37,500 nt of DNA, from assembly GCF_022899245.1 (NCBI RefSeq), contig NZ_JALJAZ010000001.1, forward strand, positions 1 to 37,500, read 5' to 3'. Made by a program: the position numbers and the translations under genes. The notes beneath the pieces are model-generated. The model had not been told where the DNA came from, ran no database searches, and was given only the letters and a program-made list of their open reading frames with translations. Positions 31,708 to 37,500 of the stretch are shown one piece after another. The stretch is from Falsirhodobacter halotolerans. Lineage in GTDB: Bacteria > Pseudomonadota > Alphaproteobacteria > Rhodobacterales > Rhodobacteraceae. Numbering within the stretch: position 1 is the stretch's first letter; the number at the start of each line of letters is the position of its first letter.

Positions 31708-32651
31708 TCGGCAATCGCGGCGTCGCGCTGGGCGCGGACATCGTCAGGTGACAGGAAGATGGTTTTTTCGGGGCGCGGAAGGCGGTCGAATCCCTCGGGC
31801 AGCGGCACGGCGCGCGCGGGATACATCCAGTTCGTGGTGGCGATGACCTCTTGCGCCGCGGGGGTCAGAAGGAAGGTCAGAAAGCGGTCCGCCAGATCGG
31901 GCTGATCGGTGGCGGCCAGTTTTCCCGCCAGTTCGACCTGCAGGTAATGCCCGGCGGGAAAGATCGCGGCGGCCTTGGTGTCGTCCCCTTCGGCCAGAAT
32001 GTGATAGGCGGGCGACGTGGTGTAGGAGAGAACCATGTCCGCCTCGCCTTCGGTGAACAGGCCATAGGCCTCGGACCAGCCGGGGGTCACGGTCAGGATG
32101 TTGTCGGCCAGCGCGGCCCAGATTTCGGGCGCGCGGGGGCCGTATTCCGCCTTGATCCACATCGCCAGCCCAAGACCGGGGGTGGAGGAGCGCGGATCCT
32201 GGATCACCACCTGCAGATCGGAGGCGGCCAGATCCTCGAAGCTGGTGGGCGGGGTGATGTCGGTGGTGTGGATGAAGGCGAACCAGCCCCAATCGAAGGG
32301 GGCGAAGGTGTCGTCCGTCCAATCGACCGGCAGGTCGGTGTCGGGGATCGTGGCAAGGGGGACGAACAGCCCGCTGTCCTTGGCATCCGCCATCAGGTTC
32401 GTATCAAGGCCAAGGACCACATCCGCCGTGCTGCGCGCGCCTTCCAGCTTCAGGCGGGACAGGACGGCGGCGGCGTCGCCGGGGGCGGTGAAGCGCAGCG
32501 TGCAGCCGCACTCCGCCTCGAACAGCGTTTTCAACTGCGGGCCGGGACCCCATTCGGTGGTGAAGCTGTCATAGGTCAGCACGTCCAGCACGGGGCGGTC
32601 CTGGGCCGTGGCGGCGAGGGGGAACAGGATCAGGGCAAGAACAAGGCGCAT
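31683..32651 (-). CDS. thiB: Thiamine-binding periplasmic protein
   Basis: This 322-residue solute-binding protein has a signal peptide ([17 protein letters not shown]) and the ThiB start [22 protein letters not shown]. Later stretches typical for ThiB are [53 protein letters not shown] and TNWMYPA. It captures thiamine or its phosphates in the periplasm. The start is ATG 32651 with a very good ribosome site AAGGAGG 5 bases upstream. That ribosome site can pair with a UCUUCC stretch 9 bases upstream of it, which is the likely expression platform of the TPP riboswitch. Confidence 0.96.
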   Translation of the reverse strand: MRLVLALILFPLAATAQDRPVLDVLTYDSFTTEWGPGPQLKTLFEAECGCTLRFTAPGDAAAVLSRLKLEGARSTADVVLGLDTNLMADAKDSGLFVPLATIPDTDLPVDWTDDTFAPFDWGWFAFIHTTDITPPTSFEDLAASDLQVVIQDPRSSTPGLGLAMWIKAEYGPRAPEIWAALADNILTVTPGWSEAYGLFTEGEADMVLSYTTSPAYHILAEGDDTKAAAIFPAGHYLQVELAGKLAATDQPDLADRFLTFLLTPAAQEVIATTNWMYPARAVPLPEGFDRLPRPEKTIFLSPDDVRAQRDAAIAEWQAALSR

Positions 32652-32691
32652 GTCATCCTCCTTACATCGGGGAAGACGGCCCTTGCGGCGC

Positions 32692-32770
32692 ACCTTCCCT
32701 CCGCCGGGATCAACCGGATCAGGTTCGACGGGTTCGCGTCACGCATCTCAGCCCGAAGGCACCCCGAGGT
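32692..32770 (-). promoter_or_regulatory. TPP riboswitch (THI box) of thiBPQ
   Basis: On the minus strand the aptamer has all conserved pieces in order: P1 ACCU (32770-32767) closing with AGGU (32695-32692), GGGGUGCC, the pyrimidine-sensing CUGAGA (32751-32746), GAACCUGAUCCGGUU for P4/P5 (about 32726-32712), and the 3' core GGAGGGAAGG. Downstream, UCUUCC (32676-32671) can pair with either GGGAAG of the aptamer end or with GGAGGA of the thiB ribosome site, a design for translational shut-off when TPP is bound. No U-tract terminator is seen. Confidence 0.95.
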
Positions 32771-32873
32771 TAGGAAGGACTTAGGGGGGAAGCCCGGCGC
32801 TGTCCAGCGGGAAGCGGGTTTTCCCCGCGCGGGGATTGCCCTATGGCTGAAGGCGACGATCTTGGGGGCGGGT

Positions 32874-33974
32874 ATGAGCATCAACACCTTCGGACATCTG
32901 TTCCGCGTGACCACATGGGGCGAAAGCCACGGGCCGGCGCTGGGCGCGACCGTGGATGGCTGCCCCCCCGGCGTGCCTTTGGACGAGGCGGGGCTGCAGG
33001 TCTGGATGGATCGGCGCAAGCCCGGCACCAGCCGTTTCACCACGCAGCGGCGCGAACCCGATGCCGTGCGCATCCTGTCGGGCGTGTTCGAGGGGCGGAC
33101 CACAGGCACCCCGATCCAGCTGATGATCGAGAACACCGATCAGCGGTCCAAAGATTATGGCGAGATTGCGACGGCGTTCCGGCCCGGCCATGCGGACCTG
33201 ACGTATCACCTGAAATACGGGCTGCGGGATTATCGCGGCGGTGGGCGTTCCTCGGCGCGGGAGACGGCGGCGCGGGTGGCGGCGGGGGGCGTGGCGCGGG
33301 CCGCGCTGACGGCGCTGGCGCCGGATCTGACGATCACCGGGATGATGGTGCGCATGGGCGCACATGCGATCGACCGGACGCGGATGGACATCGGCACGGT
33401 GGGCGACAACCCCTTCTGGTGCCCCGACCCGGTGATGGCGGCGACCTGGGCCGAGTATCTGGACCAGTTGCGCAAGGACCACGATTCCGTCGGCGCGGTC
33501 ATCGAGGTTGTCGCCTCGGGCGTGCCGGCGGGGTTGGGCGCACCGATCTATGGCAAGCTGGACACCGATCTTGCGGCGGCGATGATGTCGATCAACGCGG
33601 TCAAGGCGGTGGAGATCGGCGAGGGCATGGCGGCCGCCACCCTGACGGGGCGCGACAATGCCGACGAGATGCGGATGGGCCCGGATGGGCCGGAATTCCT
33701 GTCGAACCACGCGGGCGGCATCCTTGGCGGGATTTCCACGGGGCAGGATGTGGTGGTGCGCTTTGCGGTGAAACCGACCAGTTCGATCCTGACCCCGCGA
33801 CGCACCGTCAACGAGGCGGGACAGGAGATGGATCTGGTCACCAAGGGCCGTCACGACCCTTGCGTCGGCATCCGCGCCGTGCCGGTGGCCGAGGCGATGA
33901 TGGCGACCGTTCTTCTGGACCATCTGCTGCTGGATCGGGGGCAGACGGGCGGGGTGCGCGGCCGGATCGGATAG
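32874..33974 (+). CDS. aroC: Chorismate synthase
   Basis: This 366-residue FMN-dependent enzyme turns EPSP into chorismate, the last shikimate-pathway step. Family signatures are [18 protein letters not shown] at the start, [69 protein letters not shown] and [17 protein letters not shown]. Conserved His17-type and Arg residues in GESHG and RSSAR are present, and the length is normal. The start is ATG 32874 (MSINTFG) preceded by GGGGGCGGG; the frame is open far upstream, but that part overlaps the riboswitch and thiB and is not coding. It is divergent from thiBPQ. Confidence 0.98.
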   Translation: MSINTFGHLFRVTTWGESHGPALGATVDGCPPGVPLDEAGLQVWMDRRKPGTSRFTTQRREPDAVRILSGVFEGRTTGTPIQLMIENTDQRSKDYGEIATAFRPGHADLTYHLKYGLRDYRGGGRSSARETAARVAAGGVARAALTALAPDLTITGMMVRMGAHAIDRTRMDIGTVGDNPFWCPDPVMAATWAEYLDQLRKDHDSVGAVIEVVASGVPAGLGAPIYGKLDTDLAAAMMSINAVKAVEIGEGMAAATLTGRDNADEMRMGPDGPEFLSNHAGGILGGISTGQDVVVRFAVKPTSSILTPRRTVNEAGQEMDLVTKGRHDPCVGIRAVPVAEAMMATVLLDHLLLDRGQTGGVRGRIG

Positions 33975-34031
33975 GGCGGGAACCTTCTCGCGTCTTTGTG
34001 TGTTGGGGGGCATAGACAGAGGAGACTACCA

Positions 34032-34322
34032 ATGTCCGACTATCGCAATGACGACCGTCTTGAACGTGAATCCCCGCACGTTGTGCAGCAAGTGCACACG
34101 GAGCGTTCCGGAAGTTCGATTTTTCTGATCGTCGCCGCAGTGATCGCGCTTCTGGCGATCCTTTGGTTCGCCTTTGCCGGCGGCAACGACACGACGACGG
34201 CCCCGCCCGCACCGGCGGCAACCGAACAGACCGCCCCGACGACCGAAACCACGCCCGTGGTCCCGGATACGACCGTGGCACCAGAAACCGGCACGACGGA
34301 GTCGACCACGACTGCGCCCTGA
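34032..34322 (+). CDS. Small membrane protein with Thr/Pro-rich tail
   Basis: This is a 96-residue protein: a charged N-terminus (MSDYRNDDRLERESPHVVQQ), one membrane segment (about 29-50, IFLIVAAVIALLAILWFAF) and a low-complexity tail of Thr, Pro, Ala and Val (about 52-96) lacking basic residues, probably disordered and on the periplasmic side. The family is not recognised and I assign no function. The start is ATG 34032 with AGGAGA 8 bases upstream. It follows aroC by 57 bp and ends in a strong terminator. Confidence 0.85.
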   Translation: MSDYRNDDRLERESPHVVQQVHTERSGSSIFLIVAAVIALLAILWFAFAGGNDTTTAPPAPAATEQTAPTTETTPVVPDTTVAPETGTTESTTTAP

Positions 34323-34344
34323 TCGGTATGATCTGAAGGGAAGG

Positions 34345-34371
34345 GGGGCAGCGTTTCGCTGCCCCTTTTTT
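34345..34371 (+). terminator. Intrinsic terminator after the Thr-rich protein
   Basis: The stem GGGGCAGCG (34345-34353) pairs perfectly with CGCTGCCCC (34357-34365), with loop TTT, and six Ts follow (34366-34371). It abuts the stop codon of the convergent pyrF. Confidence 0.93.
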
Positions 34372-35069
34372 CATGCGCGGGGAGGAAGGTCGCGCAGAAT
34401 GGCGCGTGCGGCGGCCTGCGGGTCGGGGGCGGTCCAGACGGGGCGGCCCACGACGATATGGTCGGCCCCGTCGGTGATGGCCTGCGCCGGCGTGGCCACA
34501 CGCTTCTGGTCGCCCAAGGTGGCGCCGGTCGGGCGCACGCCGGGGGTCACGATCAGCTTGCCGGTCGCCTGGGGCAGGCCGCGGATCATTGCCGCCTCTT
34601 GCGGACTGGCGATGACGCCGTCGGCCCCCGCCTCCAGCGCGCGGGCGGCGCGTTCCAATGTGATCTCGGCCAGATCGCCGGGGCGGATCAGGTTCGCGTC
34701 CAGATCGGCGCGGTCCAGCGAGGTGAGGATGGTCACCGCCAGGATCTTCGTATCCGACCCCGACGCCCCGGCCGCCGCCGCCCGCACCACCTGCGGATCG
34801 CCATGAACCGTCAGGAAATCGAGTCCATGCTGGGCAATGCCGCGCACCGCCGCTTCCACGGTGGCCCCGATGTCGAACAGCTTCATGTCCAGAAACACGC
34901 GCTTGCCGCGTTCATGCTTCAATTCGTTGGCAAGGGCGAAGCCGCCGCCCGTCAACATGCCCAGACCGATCTTGTAGAAAGAGGCCGCGTCCCCGATCCG
35001 GTCCGCAAGCTCAAGCCCCTGCACGATGTTCGGAACATCCAGCGCGATGATAAGACGGTCGTCGGACAT
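34371..35069 (-). CDS. pyrF: Orotidine 5'-phosphate decarboxylase
   Basis: This 232-residue cytosolic enzyme makes UMP from OMP, the last step of de novo pyrimidine synthesis. The start MSDDRLIIALDVPN is the normal N-terminus. The catalytic Lys/Asp cluster is DMKLFDI (Asp61, Lys63, Asp66), followed by TVHG, LAVTILTSLD and the phosphate-binding VTPGVRP ... ADHIVVGRPVWTAPDP. There is no room for a downstream start. The bases immediately before ATG 35069 are a T-run preceded by a stable GC hairpin, so the only G-rich ribosome site (GCGGGGG) is inside the hairpin; expression must involve readthrough or opening of this structure. Confidence 0.97.
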   Translation of the reverse strand: MSDDRLIIALDVPNIVQGLELADRIGDAASFYKIGLGMLTGGGFALANELKHERGKRVFLDMKLFDIGATVEAAVRGIAQHGLDFLTVHGDPQVVRAAAAGASGSDTKILAVTILTSLDRADLDANLIRPGDLAEITLERAARALEAGADGVIASPQEAAMIRGLPQATGKLIVTPGVRPTGATLGDQKRVATPAQAITDGADHIVVGRPVWTAPDPQAAARAILRDLPPRA

Positions 35070-35070
35070 G

Positions 35071-35097
35071 AAAAAACCCCCGCAAATGCTGCGGGGG
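35071..35097 (-). terminator. Terminator/attenuator hairpin directly before pyrF
   Basis: On the minus strand CCCCCGCA (35097-35090) pairs perfectly with TGCGGGGG (35084-35077) around a 5-base loop, followed by six Ts (35076-35071) and, one base later, the pyrF ATG. It looks like an intrinsic terminator for the upstream 81-residue gene, but also lies in the pyrF leader and contains its ribosome-site candidate. Confidence 0.85.
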
Positions 35098-35134
35098 ACG
35101 GATGCGCCGCATGGGCGCGCATGTCAACTGTCGA

Positions 35135-35380
35135 TCAGGCGGCGTGGGCGAAGCGCATCTTTTCGGCCTGCGCCTCCAGTCGGGCGATATAGAGCGATTT
35201 TGCGCTGTCGATCAGGCGGTCGCGCAGGTTTTCGCCATGGCTGTCCTCGGCCGTGCGGATGCGCACCTCGAACGGGACCGGACGCCCGTCCTCCTTCACG
35301 ATCAGGGAAACCAAAGCTTCGACCTGACCGAAATCGCGGGCGTTGCGGGCATGTTCGATCTTGGCTGAAAGAATACGCAT
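35135..35380 (-). CDS. Conserved-looking 81-residue protein of unknown function
   Basis: This 81-residue soluble protein begins MRILSAKIEHARNARDFGQV, continues with EALVSLIVKEDGRPVPFEVRIR, and ends in a helical stretch DRLIDSAKSLYIARLEAQAEKMRF. It has no signal peptide, membrane segment or cysteine. I believe similar proteins occur beside pyrF and clpB in other Rhodobacteraceae but cannot name a family or function. The start is ATG 35380 with AAGGAA 6-8 bases upstream. The gene is 65 bp before pyrF and divergent from clpB. A hairpin CGTGGT-GTCA-ACCACG at 35398-35413 lies in its upstream region. Confidence 0.78.
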   Translation of the reverse strand: MRILSAKIEHARNARDFGQVEALVSLIVKEDGRPVPFEVRIRTAEDSHGENLRDRLIDSAKSLYIARLEAQAEKMRFAHAA

Positions 35381-35409
35381 GGCTTTTTCCTTTGTTACGT
35401 GGTGTCAAC

Positions 35410-35459
35410 CACGAAAATTGGAGATTGTTCCCGATGTGGCGGCGAAGTCACGAAAGTTG
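35410..35459. repeat. Short direct repeats in the clpB divergent region
   Basis: CACGAAAATTG (35410-35420) and CACGAAAGTTG (35449-35459) match in 10 of 11 bases and are 39 bp apart, in the 194-bp gap between the 81-residue gene and clpB. The spacing is near four helical turns, so they could be paired operator sites. The rest of the gap shows the clpB ribosome site AAGGAG (35563-35568) and no clear heat-shock promoter. Confidence 0.5.
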
Positions 35460-35574
35460 TGATCGGGCGTATTGAACGGCGGTGGGCCGCACCTCATCTT
35501 GGGGGCATGAGACCCGGACGGACGTGCCGCATCGGCGGGCGCAGGACCGGGGGCTTGAGGAAAAGGAGAGACCG

Positions 35575-37500
35575 ATGAATTTGGAAAAGTTCACGGAACG
35601 GTCGCGCGGCTTCATTCAGGCGGCGCAAACCATCGCGATGCGGGAAAGCCACCAGCGGCTTGCGCCCGAACATCTGTTGAAAGCGCTGATGGATGACGAT
35701 CAGGGGCTGGCGTCCAACCTTATTCAGGCGGCGGGGGGCGATCCGTCCCGCGTGGTCGAGGCGGTGGGCACGGCCATGGGCAAGCTGCCCAAGGTGTCGG
35801 GCGACGCGCAGCCTTACATGGATCCCGCGCTGGTGCGGGTGCTGGACGAGGCGGAGACGGTTGCCAAGAAAGCGGGCGACAGTTTCGTTCCTGTCGAACG
35901 CGTGCTGACCGCGCTGGTGCTGACGCCATCGAAGGCGAAGGAGGCGCTGGTGGCGGGCGGCGTGAGCGCCCAGAACCTCAATTCCGCGATCAATGACATC
36001 CGCAAAGGTCGGACGGCCGACAGCGCCAGCGCCGAGGACAGCTTCGACGCGCTGAAGAAATACGCCCGCGATCTGACCGAGGCGGCCGAGCAGGGCCGGA
36101 TCGACCCGATCATCGGCCGCGACGATGAAATCCGTCGCACGATGCAGGTGCTGAGCCGTCGGACCAAGAACAACCCCGTCCTGATCGGGGAACCCGGCGT
36201 CGGGAAAACCGCGATTGCCGAAGGGCTGGCCCTGCGCATCGTGGATGGCGACGTGCCGGAATCGCTGCGCAACAAGCGTCTGATGGCCTTGGACATGGGC
36301 GCGCTGATCGCCGGTGCGAAGTATCGCGGCGAGTTCGAGGAGCGTCTGAAGGCTATCCTGAAGGAGATCGAGACGGCGGCGGGTGAGATCATCCTGTTCA
36401 TCGACGAGATGCACACGCTGGTCGGGGCCGGCAAGGCCGATGGCGCGATGGATGCGGCCAACCTGATCAAACCCGCTTTGGCGCGGGGGGAGTTGCACTG
36501 CGTGGGTGCGACAACCTTGGACGAATACCGCAAGTATGTGGAAAAGGATGCGGCCCTTGCCCGCCGGTTCCAGCCGGTGATGGTTTCCGAGCCGACGGTG
36601 GAGGATACGGTCAGCATCCTGCGCGGGATCAAGGAGAAGTATGAGTTGCACCATGGGGTGCGGATATCCGACTCGGCGCTGGTCGCGGCGGCGACGCTGT
36701 CGCACCGCTATATCACCGACCGTTTCCTGCCCGACAAGGCGATCGACCTTGTGGACGAGGCCGCAAGCCGTCTGCGGATGGAGGTGGACAGCAAGCCCGA
36801 GGAGTTGGACGCCCTGGACCGCCAGATCCTGCAGATGCAGATCGAGCAGGAGGCCCTGAAGAAGGAAGACGACGCCGCCAGCAAGGACCGTCTGGAGCGG
36901 CTGGAGAAGGATCTGGGCAACCTGCGCGAGCGGGCGGATGCCATGACCGCCCAGTGGCAGGCGGAGCGGGACAAGCTGCAAGCCTCGCGCGATGTGCAGG
37001 AGCGGCTGGACCGTGCCCGCGCCGATCTGGACGTGGCGAAACGCGAAGGCAACTTCGCCAAGGCCGGGGAGCTGCAATACGGCACGATCCCCGCGTTGGA
37101 GAAGCAGTTGGCTGAAGCCGATGCCACCGACGGGCTGATGGTCGAAGAGGCCGTTCGCCCCGAGCAGATTGCCGAGGTGGTCGAGCGCTGGACCGGCATC
37201 CCCACCTCCAAGATGCTGGAGGGGGAGCGGGAGAAGCTGCTGAAGATGGAGGAGGAGTTGGGCCGCCGAGTCATCGGGCAGGGTCAGGCCGTGACGGCGG
37301 TGGCCAATGCCGTGCGCCGCGCGCGGGCGGGGCTGAACGACGAGAATCGTCCGCTGGGCTCGTTCCTGTTCCTCGGGCCGACCGGGGTGGGCAAGACCGA
37401 GCTGACCAAGGCCGTCGCCGAATATCTGTTCGACGACGATCAGGCGATGGTGCGCATCGACATGTCGGAGTTCATGGAGAAGCACGCCGTCGCCCGCCTG
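35575..37500 (+). CDS. clpB: ClpB disaggregase (3' end outside window)
   Basis: The first 642 residues of the Hsp100 ATPase that, with DnaK, pulls proteins out of aggregates. In order are the N domain ([20 protein letters not shown] to about 145), the first AAA+ domain with Walker A GEPGVGKT (205-212), Walker [11 protein letters not shown] and pore loop [12 protein letters not shown], the long middle coiled coil (about 405-525), and the second AAA+ domain with [14 protein letters not shown] and Walker A GPTGVGKT. The middle domain distinguishes it from ClpA. The frame is open at the right edge; a full ClpB is about 860-875 residues. The start is ATG 35575 with AAGGAG 6 bases upstream. Confidence 0.98.
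   Translation, partial: MNLEKFTERSRGFIQAAQTIAMRESHQRLAPEHLLKALMDDDQGLASNLIQAAGGDPSRVVEAVGTAMGKLPKVSGDAQPYMDPALVRVLDEAETVAKKAGDSFVPVERVLTALVLTPSKAKEALVAGGVSAQNLNSAINDIRKGRTADSASAEDSFDALKKYARDLTEAAEQGRIDPIIGRDDEIRRTMQVLSRRTKNNPVLIGEPGVGKTAIAEGLALRIVDGDVPESLRNKRLMALDMGALIAGAKYRGEFEERLKAILKEIETAAGEIILFIDEMHTLVGAGKADGAMDAANLIKPALARGELHCVGATTLDEYRKYVEKDAALARRFQPVMVSEPTVEDTVSILRGIKEKYELHHGVRISDSALVAAATLSHRYITDRFLPDKAIDLVDEAASRLRMEVDSKPEELDALDRQILQMQIEQEALKKEDDAASKDRLERLEKDLGNLRERADAMTAQWQAERDKLQASRDVQERLDRARADLDVAKREGNFAKAGELQYGTIPALEKQLAEADATDGLMVEEAVRPEQIAEVVERWTGIPTSKMLEGEREKLLKMEEELGRRVIGQGQAVTAVANAVRRARAGLNDENRPLGSFLFLGPTGVGKTELTKAVAEYLFDDDQAMVRIDMSEFMEKHAVARL

Noticed and set aside
35461-35560. 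Heat-shock (RpoH) promoter of clpB, for example CTTGGGGGC near 35500
   Set aside because: A CTTG is present, but no convincing -10 box follows at the right spacing.
1-37500. CRISPR array, insertion sequence, prophage or integrative element
   Set aside because: No regularly spaced repeats, transposase or integrase frames, terminal inverted repeats or tRNA-end duplication were seen, and base composition is even.

Overview
The window is a high-GC, densely packed chromosomal segment from an alphaproteobacterium, most likely a member of the Rhodobacteraceae. The evidence is a RegB/RegA (PrrB/PrrA) redox two-component pair next to an HvrA-type H-NS protein and ahcY, a DinB with the N-terminal zinc ribbon common in this class, a petABC cytochrome bc1 operon, an exact CtrA box, and frequent GTG starts with 4-bp stop/start overlaps. 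I see no insertion sequence, phage gene or CRISPR array. Both edge genes (a PAS-domain sensor at the left, clpB at the right) run out of the window.

Layout. 1-6.4 kb: regulatory block: PAS sensor kinase (partial, -), RegB (-), RegA (+), HvrA (+), an HD phosphohydrolase (-), a small exported protein (+) and AhcY (+). SenC/PrrC, which lies beside regA in Rhodobacter, is absent here. 6.5-11.4 kb: tetR, membrane-fusion protein and RND pump in one minus-strand operon with an operator-like element in front of tetR. 11.5-17.7 kb: aroQ, otsA and otsB (-), then an SDR dehydrogenase and treZ (+) and a second SDR (-); this looks like a trehalose and osmotic/general-stress island. GGAAC elements lie 51-57 bp upstream of three of its starts. 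17.9-22.9 kb: AMP nucleosidase, HU-type protein, DMT exporter, DinB, and an N-formylglutamate amidohydrolase-like protein (-). 22.9-26.2 kb: tRNA-Val(GAC) with a clear promoter, rpmJ, a membrane sulfatase-fold protein translationally coupled to an LPG-synthase-like membrane protein, and a small membrane protein. 26.3-29.5 kb: TerC and a compact petABC. 29.5-32.8 kb: thiBPQ (-) under a TPP riboswitch. 32.9-37.5 kb: aroC, a small Thr-rich membrane protein, pyrF (-), an 81-residue conserved-looking protein (-) and clpB (+).

How the parts relate. The window joins redox control (RegBA) to a respiratory bc1 complex, and has a stress component (trehalose synthesis, SDRs, ClpB, DinB) and housekeeping biosynthesis (aroQ, aroC, pyrF, thiamine uptake, ahcY). 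No single novel multi-gene system stands out. The observations most worth following are the altered Qo-site motif and small cytochrome c1 in petBC, the intrinsic-terminator-like hairpin that occupies the translation start region of pyrF, the shared GGAAC promoter pattern in the trehalose/SDR island, the CtrA box before the PAS sensor gene, and a readable TPP switch/anti-Shine-Dalgarno arrangement. All functional statements come from reading the sequence; no database search was run.
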